Shown: in pieces, positions 22,471-33,090 of the stretch | How positions within the stretch are numbered: the stretch's first letter is position 1 | Layout: the number at the start of each line of letters is the position of its first letter | Translations under genes and position numbers: made by a program | Origin: Narthecium ossifragum | Taxonomy: Eukaryota; Streptophyta; Magnoliopsida; Dioscoreales; Nartheciaceae | DNA: 64,000 nt | Direction of reading: 5' to 3' | Assembly (NCBI GenBank): GCA_963920575.1 | Contig: OY986972.1 | Span: forward strand, 4,605,115-4,669,114 | The notes under the pieces: generated by a model | The model's database searches: none | Told to the model about the DNA's origin: nothing | The model's input: only the letters and a program-made list of their open reading frames with translations

Positions 22471-22955
22471 ATGCTCCTGCTAATGAATGTAAAGTAGTGT
22501 TTATATTTCATCGTCAGACTTACTAGCAGCATGTAATGAATGTCAGATGACGATATTAATATGGACTACTTAATGCTACAATGAATGTGTGTGATGATAT
22601 TAACTACCCCCCTCTCACTCCCGCACGAGAGACACACCACCCCTACACAACCCACCCCCCCCCCCCCCCCAGCCCCCCTCTCCCGTTCGAAAGCGCCAAC
22701 CTTCAGTTCCGCCGGTCCCGAACGAACGGATATTGAATCAGTTACATCGCAACCACGAATCACTCCGGAATCAAAACATACTTTGGGGTGAGTGTTTTAA
22801 CTGAAAATTTGTGGAATATACTCGAGCTAACCCTGGTTTTCTCACCCACATTCTATCTCCAGCAATCGTTTGCCATGAATGTACTCATAAAGATATACAT
22901 TTTTCATGCCGTTCCATTAAGTGCGATTGGGTCCGGAAGCTCGAACCCGATATGC
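22471..22955. other. Unassigned, with a 16-C run
   Basis: Between the NSE4-like exons and array 3. It contains a run of 16 C at 22655-22670 and a segment CGCCAACCTTCAGTTC (22693) that recurs as CGCCAACCTTCAGCTC at 26703. A 60-codon frame at 22811-22993 has no recognisable family. Confidence 0.4.
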
Positions 22956-23180
22956 ATGTATCGGTAGAATACGGCCGGAACATTTACATATGAATCGGCC
23001 TAATCCAACCAATAGAATATGGTTAGATGTCGGTAGTATACTACTGATCCATTGTTTCTTAACTTAATTGGGTACGACGGCATGCGGTACTTGGATCCCG
23101 TTAGTAATGCCCAAAATGTCGGTACAATACTACCGACATATTTGTTTATTCTTCGGCATTATACTACCGATCTGTCTTCT
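22955..23180. repeat. CGGTA/TACCG array 3, upstream of the PMD gene
   Basis: Half-sites ATCGGTAGA, GTCGGTAGTATACTACTGA, GTCGGTACAATACTACCGAC and TCGGCATTATACTACCGA occur just before the PMD start codon. The pairs can form short stems. Being within 60-290 bp of the ATG, they could lie in the promoter or leader (inference). Confidence 0.65.
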
Positions 23181-23241
23181 TAAGGTAGTAAAGGTTACTC
23201 TTTGCATTTAACTCCGGATTTATCATAGGAATCAGCGACTA

Positions 23242-25295
23242 ATGGTTCATCCACGGGGTAAGCAACATGCCGGGGCCTCATCATCGTCGGCGGCGGCGTC
23301 TTCTTCCACGGCCCGGGGAGAACGGCCGACGGCATCCGTGAGGAGGAGAGCGGTCCCTGAGGACATCCCGGAGCAGATGGAAGAGGATGTTCAAGTGGAG
23401 AGCGAGCAACCTGTTCAAGAGGAAGAGATGTCAGATGACGAAGGTCCTATCCCTGGTGGGCCAGTTGACCGGAGTGTTTTGACCGAGTTCAAAATGCACG
23501 TCGCGTACCGTATTTGGCGAGGAGAGGTATACAAAGCTGACTTCATTGTTAATATCTTTACATGTTTGATGAACAACTCTTTGCTCATTTTCCCCATTTT
23601 TGCTCATTCTAGGAACGCGGCCCACTGAAGATCTACGCACATGGCCTATCCACAAAAAATTGGGACGGCATTGATCGCCCAGACTTTCAGCAGGCCGTTG
23701 AGGCAACTGGTCTAGGACATCTGATGGAATGTTCGTACAACACAATTAATAGTGCCTTGGTGTCAGCATTTGTCGAGAGATGGCACCCAGAGACGAACAC
23801 ATTCCACCTACCTTGTGGTGAGATGACGATTACCCTGGCGGATGTGACCCGCATAGTGGGCATCCCCGTCATGGGCAGGCCATTAGAAGAGTGTAAGCTG
23901 AAAGTATCCCAGTTAAGACACATGATGACTCACAATCTGGGAGTTAGTGAGTCGGAGGCTGCATGCCAGTTAGATGGGAGAGGGCTTTCAGTTAGTATGA
24001 CATGGATGAGAAAAGAGTGCACGGTCCGAAAGGTCGGTGTAGAGCGCTCAGTCAAGGCATACCTCCTATACCTCTTGGGCTGCACCTTATTTTGCGACAA
24101 GTCGGGGTCGAAGGTGCACGTGTCCTATCTTACTGCTCTCACCGACTTGTCTACTGTGCATGAGTATGCGTGGGGTGCCGGGTGCCTCGTGTACTTGTAT
24201 CGGATGCTTGGCTCCGCTAGTCGTTGGGGAACAAGGGCCATTGGTGGATACTTGACTTTGTTGAAGGTATGTCATTTTTAAAAAATGGTAATCTTCTTGA
24301 CCATATATTACCGATGACTGTGACTGACCCATATTGTCCTACATCAATGCAAGGTTTGGATATATGATCACCTTCCACTAGTCGTGAGGCCACGACCCGA
24401 CCCAGAATATACTGTTGACATGCCGACTGCCTATGCATGGCTGGATCACAAAGATGCTGGTTACGATATTAATAAGTCTCTGCTGGCATGGCGCGCAACT
24501 CTTGATTCCCTAAGTAGACGTCAAGTGAGTTGTAATCTATTCGCCGGACTTCGAGTTCAAGTATGAATGTTGCACGATATGAGTGTGTTTATAATACAGG
24601 TGATATGGGATCCATACCCGATGCAAAGAGGAGGCGCCTTCCCTCGCGATGATATTAGCTTCTTTTTTGGTATCATCAGTAGTGGGGAGCATGTCGAGGC
24701 CTATCATCCGGATCGAGTGCTTTGACAATTTGGCATCCAACAGATTATTCCTGGCGCACCATTAAGGCCAACCCACTACCACATGGGTGCCACGGAGACG
24801 GCACGAGGGTACTGGCGAATATTCCACTACGAGCCCCAGTTCTGGGGTGATTGGAGGAGCCATTGTACTGCATTATGTCGGACGGGTGCTCCTGCTAGCT
24901 GTGGGTATGACAGCGTGCCGGAGTATATGGCCTGGTATCGGTCAATATCCCATGTCAAGGTCACGAATCCAGAGCGGCGGACTGTATTCGCTCAACAAGC
25001 AGATGATTATATGCCTGCAAAGGTACCTATTCCATTACGAGTTTTACATTTAACGTTTTACTTGCGGAGAATATGTCTAATTTGTTTAATGTTTGTCGAA
25101 TTATAGTACGAACGGATATTGGACATCATCGACGACACCGTTGTGCACCTAGATACCTTGGGTCTTGAGGACCATAGGAGCATGTGGATGCGGGCGCAGC
25201 GAATAGCGCACGGTGAAAGGGACATGGAGCGAGGTTACCAGAGACGCAGGCAAAGATCCAGCAATAGCTCTTACGTTGGGATGGAGGAGCAGTGA
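23242..25295 (+). CDS. Plant mobile domain (PMD) protein, one in-frame stop
   Basis: Five exons join in phase: 23242-23526, 23613-24266, 24354-24524, 24600-25022 and 25107-25295, about 573 codons. The N-terminus is Ser/Ala-rich and acidic. The PMD follows, with LVSAFVERWHPETNTFHLP, the GEMTITLADV and IVGIPVMG signature, AYLLYLLGCTLFCDKSG and YAWGAGCLVYLYRML. The C-terminus is basic (GYQRRRQR). PMD occurs in plant transposons and in the MAIN/MAIL nuclear proteins; its biochemical role is not settled. Exon 4 contains TGA at 24723-24725, at a position where relatives usually have an arginine (RQFG), so a CGA to TGA change is likely. Otherwise open and cleanly spliced. A transposon-borne copy is favoured by context. 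Confidence 0.8.
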
Positions 25296-25559
25296 ACATG
25301 TAAACTCATCGAGGATTAGCTTTGTATGGCTGAACTTGGTGTGAAATCTACCTTCTAATGTTTATAATGGACATGTTGTGAACACATTGTGTTTGTTTCT
25401 ATGTTAAGACCATGTTGTAATGGCTTGTTTGGTCGTGTGTCTCGATTCAGATTCAAATGGATGAATACGTTGTTTGAAGCTTTGTGTAGATGTAATGTGT
25501 AAGTTTGTGTGGATGAATGTATCTTTTATTGTACGCAGGGTATAGGAATTGATTTTGTA

Positions 25560-26050
25560 TAGAGACGGTAGACATTTACCGACTAATTTATAATTTTTTC
25601 GGTACTAAACTACCGACAACGATATGAGTCGGTATCGGTAGAGGTAGACCGATACAATGACCTACCATTCCCATGTGATTTGGTTCGGTAACAACATTCC
25701 GAACAGTGAGCCATTTCCTCGGTACAGACTCACCGATTGAACATCAATTTTCATCGGTAGTGGAGTACCGACAGGTTGTGGAATGAAATCGGTATGTTGT
25801 TACCGATTAGTCCATTATGAGTTGTTATGATACTATGACCTACCATTTCCATGTGCTCTGGATCGGTAACAATACCTCGAACAGTGAGCCATTTCGTCGG
25901 TACTGACCCACCGATAGAACATAATCCTTTGTATACCAGGTACCATCGGTAGTCACATAACGGATCTTATTTGATTTGAAACCGGTAGTCTCCTGCCGAT
26001 AATGGTTCGAATGGCAGCGGTACTGGCGTACCGATCAAGGGTAGTATCAC
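25560..26050. repeat. CGGTA/TACCG array 4
   Basis: Dense half-sites downstream of the PMD gene. A unit of about 190 bp is partly duplicated: CCTACCATTCCCATGTG...CGAACAGTGAGCCATTTC at 25660-25720 recurs at 25850-25895. Hairpin-capable pairs such as TCGGTAGTGGAGTACCGA are present. Confidence 0.75.
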
Positions 26051-27720
26051 GTACGTAAGATTGATAGCAGCCAAAGAAGAAGCAGCCAAACTGACGAGAA
26101 TAATCAGCCAAAACTACAATCAACTAGTAATTGTATACGTTGATCAATAATTCACTGACCCAAGCAGAACATAGTTAATAATGGGCAATGTTAAGAAGAG
26201 CCAATTTTAAGAAGGAGACAACACATCTAAACAAATAAGTTTTGCAACATGATCCTTGAACACTAACACAATAAACCTTATTACAGTCAAGCATTCATTG
26301 GTATTTTGGCAACAAATCCTCCTCAAGATACCAAACATCATCCTCATTACACTATTTAATTATTCATCAACAATGTTCAAGGGAAAGTCACTCCTTATAT
26401 AGCTGAGTCTTCATATCCAATAGAATGTCACATTACATCTTCTCAGTGCTGCAGCCTTAATTCGTATCTCACATCAACATGAACCATCCTCTATTCGAGA
26501 TTTATGGCAGCCATAGACTGTAATCAACTTAATGCTCGCATGTACCTGCAGATGTCAAATAACTGCTATTCATTAAGAGGGCCAGGAATATATTCAGGTA
26601 ATCAAGAATGTTGACTGCCTGATTTGTTTACCGCTTAGTTCTTCCAGCCACGACCATTATTCTCTGCATTATCACCTGCACAGCTGCAATCGCCGAAGAG
26701 AACGCCAACCTTCAGCTCTATTGGTAAGAGCAGTCATAGTACGACCACGCAGCAAGCCTGCTGATTTCCACATTGGAAGGTTCAGGACAGTTTTCATCAT
26801 CCAACCACTTGGGCAAGGTTACTCTCAGCCATTCCTGTTAAGACAGTTTCAAAAACTCAGATATTCCGGGATGCCCACTATAATATATGACATACATCCA
26901 GGGTTTTACATCTCATATATTATACTACTCTTGATGATACTTTGCAAAAAAATAGGAGTTAAAAGGGAGAAAATCAATAATGAAACATTTCTAAGGTACA
27001 CGAGATAGAACCGGGGGCACTAATGAATGTAATGCGTTGATGCTCAAATTTGATAACCGCCAGATAGAATTACATGAGTCCAAAATGGATGCTTTTCTTC
27101 AGGCCGTCGAAGACTCGAAAAAGTCCATTCTGATGGGGTTAAGGAGTGAATATCTACGATAAATTGTTAGTCCTAAACATACCAATGTCTCTGAATTCCT
27201 ACGAGCATAACTGAACACTAACATGTACAATCAGCATATAACATGCTCACACAAAGAAACATTTAAATTCAATATTGACATCGCGTACCGTTATCTCCCA
27301 ACAAATAACAGCTATTCAATCAATTATGCTCTCTAACAGTCGGATTGGTCCTTCTCCCAAGCAGTGTTAAACGAAGCAACAACAGCCTTAGCTTCGGTGA
27401 GTTGAACACTATAAGTATAAGTCAAATCATAGTTACTTGCAGTATCAGTTAAAGTATAAGTCTAATCACAGTTACTAAGCAATTTCAACCAACTTGCAAA
27501 ATAACAGTTACTTGTCAGTGTTCATGTCAAATCGCAGTTACGATGAGTCAAAATTTATATAACCTCGTGATGAGTTCAACACTATAAGTATAAGTCCAAA
27601 AAATACGATAAAATAATTTCGACAAATGCCTAATTCGAATCATGCCCGTCTTTACCACACACATTCCATATACGACCAAGCTTAGAAAACCATTCACCTG
27701 CTTGTACTCATGTCCGCCAA
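26050..27720. other. Spacer between convergent PMD and ULP genes
   Basis: AT-rich. It holds the right inverted-repeat arm (26390-26512). A short stretch near 27050-27130 would encode a helical peptide but is interrupted. No other coding is supported. It probably includes the 3' UTRs of both convergent genes. Confidence 0.4.
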
Positions 27721-30478
27721 TCATCGTTGCGCTGTTTTTTTCCTCCCTCTGGTGGTTATCCCTTGGTTGTCATATCGACGACGGTCTCGACTGTTCACGA
27801 TGATTTCCGCACAGTACCTTGCCCTCATCAACGCCATATTTTTTTGGTCGAAAGCTATGTCGTTGTCTCTCTGTAGTCTATCCATGTACTCCGTGATGAA
27901 TATACCACAATCCATCCTACAAACAAATGATTACATAGTCAATGCAGCCTTTTTGATCTTCAATGCATCCATAATAGTGATCTACATGAAATTGATGATT
28001 CACTTACGATGCTCGCTGTTGTGGTCCATCAACTTCCTCTAGCGCCCACGCCTTTCCGGCATACAAGCTTGGATAAGTGTGCAAAATATAATTCCGTGCC
28101 CAGCATGGCTACACGTGATCGTAGTCAACAGTCGTGTCAATATCTGACTTTAAACAAAATATCTATGGCAATATGCAATACACAAGTAATGTATTTACCA
28201 CTTCTTCCGCTGACTTGCTGAACACATCACTCCTTATTGACGAGTAATGCAGAATTCGTCCCTCTCGTAAGCACAGGGTCAACAAGTGCCAGTGCGGAGG
28301 TGCCGTGGTATTGACAGGGATGAACCAATACTGTGCACCGGTCACATCACCTTCCCCCTCCCATATGTACCGGAGGTTGTCAACGAATGTGTCATCTTTT
28401 CTCCTCACAGCCACCTACAATGAATATGGGTAACGAATATTAAGTCAAATTTAAATATACGATAAAACAATAGCCAACAACACCCATAAGACATAATTAC
28501 TTTTGGAATTCATTAACAACAAAGCATACAAAGACAGACTTAGCCTCACATTCAGGTATTGGCTGGAGAAAATGCATTTCCTGTACTTGTGTGGTTCATG
28601 GCGGGCCCTTTCTTGGTACATCCTCTGCCGCACATCGATAACATCACCATCAATTTCATTGTTTGATAGCAACGTAAGTATGGCACTTGCGCGTAGTTGC
28701 ATGGCCTCCCCTTCCCAGACAACTTCAGCGGTGCTGAAATTCACAATTTCACAAATACTTGATATGATACATGTGAAATCCAAATTGTAACATGAAAAAG
28801 ACGGTGTGGGTTCCATTACCTCCCCAGACAATTCAGGAAGTCTATGATGATGCTCCTTTCCCCCGGCTCAAGTAGTTTATCACGAAGTCCTCGGTATTGT
28901 CTACAACGCGCAAGCTGGCGCTGCAATGAAGATGCTGGGTGATAAGGCACACGTGCTACATAATACAAATTTGAAAACAATATGATAAAGCTTTTATATG
29001 GCATACCTTATCGACTATATTGCTCTCGTCCGCCTTGACATTTTCTCTCACCAATCCTTCCACAACGATTAGCGACTGAGCTTTTTCTTTCCCTTTCCCT
29101 TTCCCTTTCCCTTTCCCTTCTTTGTTGGCTTTTTTCCCTCTACCCTCGTAGTGCTCAGCAACTTCGGGCCTTTGCCCGTCATTCTCACCCATTTCTGACT
29201 TCTCAAGCATTTTCTCCTCAACACTCTAACAACATGCAGCATAACAACCTAAGATATAGTAAGAGTTCAAGTAATGGAAATCAAAATTACATATTTTTTG
29301 ACACCTCAGGTATGTATTGTAATTTTGGCATATTGGCCTGCCGAGCCATGACTTCTTCCAGCCACATCCTCTCTTCGACGCTAATCTCCAAGTTAGTGTG
29401 CACCTATCATTTCCAGGTATTATGCCACATTACGATAAATATTTTCAACAAATATATGTCATTTTATTTAAAATTACTTACATCGTCCAGGGAGAGCTTG
29501 AATAGCTCCTTCTGGATGGTGATGCGTCTACTTCTTTCTGACTTCTCCCACCGCAACATTCGAGGGAAAGTATGCGGTAGGTCCCTTACTGCAATACTAC
29601 GAGTATGCTCGTAGAACCAAATCTAAAAAATAAATCGCATTAGTTAGTCATCTATAATTCTGTACAAATTATATAGTTCATTCACATATAGAGGCACTCA
29701 CCATGAGCAGTAAGGTGCAACCGTTGACGAATACCTCAGCAGGTCTAGCACTTTTGGGATTTGTCTTCGCTGAGGTAGTCGCCGTTATCCTTTGCTTGTA
29801 TTCTTTCCTCTTTTTGCTTGCACTCCCGTCTTTTTGCATCCTCAAGTTCCGAGCAGACCGGGATACCGCATGAAGCAACATACGGTTCACTGCACTTGCC
29901 CAATCATATCTATGAAGACCGTCCAAGTCTTCTAAGTACAAGCCAAGCTCTGGTGGACAAGTGTAGTCGCTTCGAGAGAATAGAAGGGCCACGAACAAAT
30001 AGTAAATGAGGAATCTAACTGTGTCCTCAACGTCCTGCTCGTCCTCCTTCTCACATAGCTCAAGGATCTTTGCTGACAGCTGCTGTCTCGTCACCTTCTT
30101 CACGGCACCTAAATGCCTTCTCATCCATTCTGGGACTTGAGGACGCTTCTGTGTTTGTCTTTGGCATGCATCAGTGTTCACACTGAATGCGATGGTGTCT
30201 CCCCCACAAGGCAGACCCAGGATAACAACGGCGTCAATAGGCTTCAGTTCTATCAGCCTTGGCCCAACAAGAAAGAAGGAATCATTTCTCCAGCCCAAAA
30301 TTATCTCCTCAAGCAGGACAAAGTCCTCCTCAATAGCTGGAAGAGACGAGAAGTGAGTGAACGGAGTGGTAGCAATCAGTGCACGATGGCTCGAACGCAT
30401 GCACTTTTCAAATAGGCTATGCACCGACTTTGACGAGCAACGTGCACTAATCGCATACGTCTTGCCCACCCCTGCCAT
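27721..30478 (-). CDS. Ulp1/SENP-like (C48) cysteine protease gene, nine exons
   Basis: Minus-strand exons in order: 30478-29702, 29622-29482, 29403-29305, 29225-29007, 28920-28820, 28733-28550, 28414-28199, 28108-28008 and 27916-27721. All join in phase with no stop, about 677 residues. The N-terminus resembles the DUF1985-type domain (PIDAVVILGLPCGGDTIAF) found with plant transposon proteases. A Lys/Gly repeat (KGKGKGKGKEK) lies in the middle. The C-terminus is the peptidase: YWFIPVN, PHWHLLTLCL with the catalytic His, and MDCGIFITEYM with the catalytic Cys. The usual Asp after the His is not at its expected place (ILHYSS), so activity is doubtful. Family role: SUMO processing or deconjugation. 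ULP-like genes are known passengers of Mutator-like elements (Kaonashi type). Confidence 0.75.
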
Positions 30479-30539
30479 AGCTGTCAAAATAATGAAATGA
30501 TGGTTAGGATAACGATGTAGGTGAATGGCCAATGTACGA

Positions 30540-30800
30540 TATGATAACAACATACCACGAATTAACAAGACATTCAGCCGAATAACATATAATTCTGGCA
30601 TACCGCAAATGCATAACCACATACCACGAATTAACAAGACATTCAAGCGAATAAGATATAATTGTCTAAGAATGTAGTGTGGCTACCGCAAATGCATAAC
30701 CACATACCAGGAATTAACAAGACATTCAAGCGAATAAGATATGATTCTCTACGAATGCAGCATCGCATAGACCAAATGCATAATCACATACGACGAATTT
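30540..30800. repeat. Tandem repeat upstream of the ULP-like start
   Basis: Three to four copies of ACATACCACGAATTAACAAG followed by ACATTCAAGCGAATAAGATAT and GCAAATGCATAACC. Units are about 70-100 bp and diverge toward 30.8 kb. They lie directly 5' of the ULP-like coding start, in its promoter or leader intron. Confidence 0.7.
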
Positions 30801-31136
30801 TTCAGCCTATTAAGAAGAATCGGATATGATTGCCTTTATGCTTTGTGCAAGCATTGTTGCAATTTTGCAGTCACACACATATACACAACTCATCAACAAA
30901 AACATTAAAACAATAAATCCCACACAAGATACAAATGCACAGGCACCCATACATGAGGAAAACTGGTACCAACCTGAGAACATTAGTTTTGAACATTACA
31001 AGTGTTTATCCACTCAATGGTGTGAAAACATAACAGGAGTTATCACACTACAAAACCATGGACCCAACAAAACCATGGGCCCAAGATTTACATACATATT
31101 AGACTAGTTGATGGCTACAAAAGGATCAACACATTG

Positions 31137-31586
31137 TTACAAAAAAACCTTCACAAATATAGTTGTTACAACAATGACCAACACCCAAGTGATAATCCGG
31201 ATTTCACAGAGTTGTTCACGCATCATATGAACATTTCCATTCACAACCTCCACTCCAACCTCACCAGGCCTAACATATGCTTCGGATATTGCCCATGACC
31301 CAGGCATAATTTGTCTAGGGGATGTTCCAGATAGAGTTGAATGCAACGCTGACGGTAGCATATCTTCCCAAATGAAATAGTCGCACCCATCACGACGTTT
31401 TGGACATGTCTGAAAGATGCGGCCCGGATTTTGTGATGTGCGGGAAACACGCCTAACGGCACTCAATCCACAAAGACACCTTGTCTCGGGATGAAGGTGG
31501 TTTGAGGGTGACGATGACGAATGAGACATCGGTCCTCTATACCCATCCATAAGATTGAAATAAGCATGATTGAAGAAAATTTTCAT
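31137..31586 (-). CDS. GRF-type zinc finger protein with C-terminal membrane segment
   Basis: A 149-codon minus-strand frame. The likely start is an internal Met (MDGYRGPMSH), with a Ser-rich lead. The GRF finger follows: CLCGLSAVRRVS, NPGRIFQTCPKRRDGCDYF and IWED, with the Cys pattern and the F-x-W signature. A spacer comes next, then a hydrophobic C-terminal helix (ITWVLVIVVTTIFVKVFL) that could anchor the protein in a membrane. This small GRF/TM architecture is common in plants, often near or inside transposons. GRF fingers bind single-stranded nucleic acid in other proteins; its role here is unknown. It is the outermost gene on the right of the PMD/ULP cluster. Confidence 0.7.
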   Translation of the reverse strand: MKIFFNHAYFNLMDGYRGPMSHSSSSPSNHLHPETRCLCGLSAVRRVSRTSQNPGRIFQTCPKRRDGCDYFIWEDMLPSALHSTLSGTSPRQIMPGSWAISEAYVRPGEVGVEVVNGNVHMMREQLCEIRIITWVLVIVVTTIFVKVFL

Positions 31587-32160
31587 TCAGAAAGCAAAAT
31601 CATAGCAACATAGGCCATAAATTAAGGAAGAATGAGAGACTAGATCTTTAGAATAAGGAAACAATACTACCAGTAGCCCAATTAACGAGCTTATTTCATG
31701 AACTGAACTAAAAATGGAATCACATTTCAAAACTATGAACTACAGAGCAAACTCTTAAAACCATTATTCAGTTCGGCAAGTGATCACAGGGAAATATAAT
31801 ATCTGCCATCTGTTATTACCACAAAGATCTAGTTGGATTGCCATAAAAAACACATATATGAAGAACTAAAACCGATTTCAAGCAATGCAATTAAGTGTGA
31901 TAACCAAGAAAGCATTCAAACAGCCCTACCAACCACAAATCCTGGAAGATGGATCAAACAAGTACGTTTGGTGCCGAGGAGAAAGCGAGTGGGCGACCGG
32001 CTTCAGATGCTGAGCAAAAGATCAAGCGAAGCGCAGAGGTAGCGAGCTCCGATCGACGGGGACGAGCTAGGGTTTCCTTCTCGAGAGGGCGACGAGGTTT
32101 GGGTTAGGGTTTGTTTGGGTTTTGGTTTTGGCGACGCCGAGGTAGGGTGGGCGGTGAACA
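31587..32160 (-). other. Probable leader/promoter of the GRF gene
   Basis: AT-rich up to about 31.9 kb, then GC-rich with GGGTTTGTTTGGGTTTTGG near 32105. In minus orientation this resembles a plant 5' UTR. A short plus-strand frame at 31833-32042 has no recognisable family. Confidence 0.35.
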
Positions 32161-32640
32161 ATGAACCGGCGACGCTACTGGTGCGAAGGGGGTTTGGAAG
32201 AAGCTTGCGAAGGAAGCTTCGAGAAGAAGCTTAGCAATGGGCCGGCGACGCTGCTGGTGCGAAGGGGGTTTGGAAGAAGCTTGCGAAGGAAGCTTCGAGA
32301 AGAAGCTTAACAATGGGCCGGCGACGCCGGCTGCTCGTGCGAAGGGGGTTTGGAAGAAGCTTGCGAAGGAAGCTTCGAGAAGAAGCTTAGCAATGGGCCG
32401 GCGACGCTGTTGGTGCGAAGGGGGTTTGGAAGAAGCTTGCGAAGGAAGCTTCGAGAAGAAGCTTAGCAATGGGCCGGCGACGCTGCTGGTGCGAAGGGGG
32501 TTTGGAAGAAGCTTGCGAAGGAAGCTTCGAGAAGAAGCTTAGCAATGGGCCGGCGACGCTGCTGATGCGAAGGGGGTTTGGAAGGGGGTTTGGAAGAAAC
32601 TTGCGAAGGAAGCTTTGAGAAAGAAGCTTATCAAATCTTT
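32160..32640. repeat. 76-bp tandem array, six copies
   Basis: Starts of GCGAAGGGGG occur at 32183, 32259, 32339, 32415, 32491 and 32567, a period of 76 bp (one unit of 80 bp has 4 extra bases, CCGG). Each unit contains three AAGCTT sites and GAAGCTTCGAGAAGAAGCTT, a partly palindromic core. The last unit is diverged. Long open frames on both strands here reflect the repeat, and 76 is not a multiple of three. Confidence 0.9.
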
Positions 32641-32685
32641 AATGTTAACGGGTGTTAACGGGTGGACGACAAACGGGTCTGGACC

Positions 32686-32757
32686 CATTAAGCACACCGG
32701 CCAGCTAGGCGTGTGCATTACACACGCCAGCTGGCGGTGTGCACGAATCATTTCCGT
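32686..32757. mobile_element. CGGTA-family miniature element, deleted form (B)
   Basis: Terminal arms only: GCACACCGGCCAGCTAGGCG facing CGCCAGCTGGCGGTGTGC, followed by ACGAATCAT. Orientation is opposite to the copy at 15.7 kb. No CGGTA core. No clear target duplication. Confidence 0.5.
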
Positions 32758-32759
32758 TA

Positions 32760-33090
32760 ATAAAATATTGGTGACAGCAGCATCTATGTACTTGTTAACT
32801 ATTTGTCATACAAGGAAGCATGAGCTATACAGCTTGCATTCATTCACAAAACTCAATATTCATATATGCATTATTACATAGTGGCCGGCAGGAGGTCATG
32901 TATGTTTCCAGGTATCACAAAACTCAATTTGTTCCTGCGACGGTAACTTGCACCCCCGGGAGAAATGATGTATTTCCAATAGAATAGAGCACTAAGAACA
33001 TGCCACGTAGCCGAGTTCAAGTTATCTAATCTAATCTCTTCTTGTGATGAGATTAGGAGCTCAACTCCAAAAAGTCTTCCACCCTTGCTC
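32760..33090. other. Intergenic, no gene seen
   Basis: Sequence between the miniature element and the NLR leader. No supportable feature. Confidence 0.5.

Larger units (their letters stand above)
21131..26512. repeat. 122-bp inverted repeat pair, 5.1 kb apart
   Basis: Arm 1 is 21131-21252 and arm 2 is 26390-26512, reverse-complementary with scattered mismatches. Shared stretches include ATCTCGAATAGAGGA, TTGATGTGAGAT, AAGGCTGCAGCACTGA, AGATGTAATGTG and ATGAAGACTCAGC. Between the arms lie the NSE4-like exons and the PMD gene. They may be subterminal repeats of a DNA transposon (inference); the outermost ends are not identified. Confidence 0.75.

Noticed and set aside
32104..32542. Lys/Ala/Phe repeat proteins
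   Set aside because: Arise from the 76-bp tandem array. The period is not a multiple of three and frames differ between units.
15843..32665. AACGGGTTAACGGG near 15850 and 32645 as terminal inverted repeats of a 17-kb element
   Set aside because: The two copies are in direct, not inverted, orientation and are short, so they do not support element ends.
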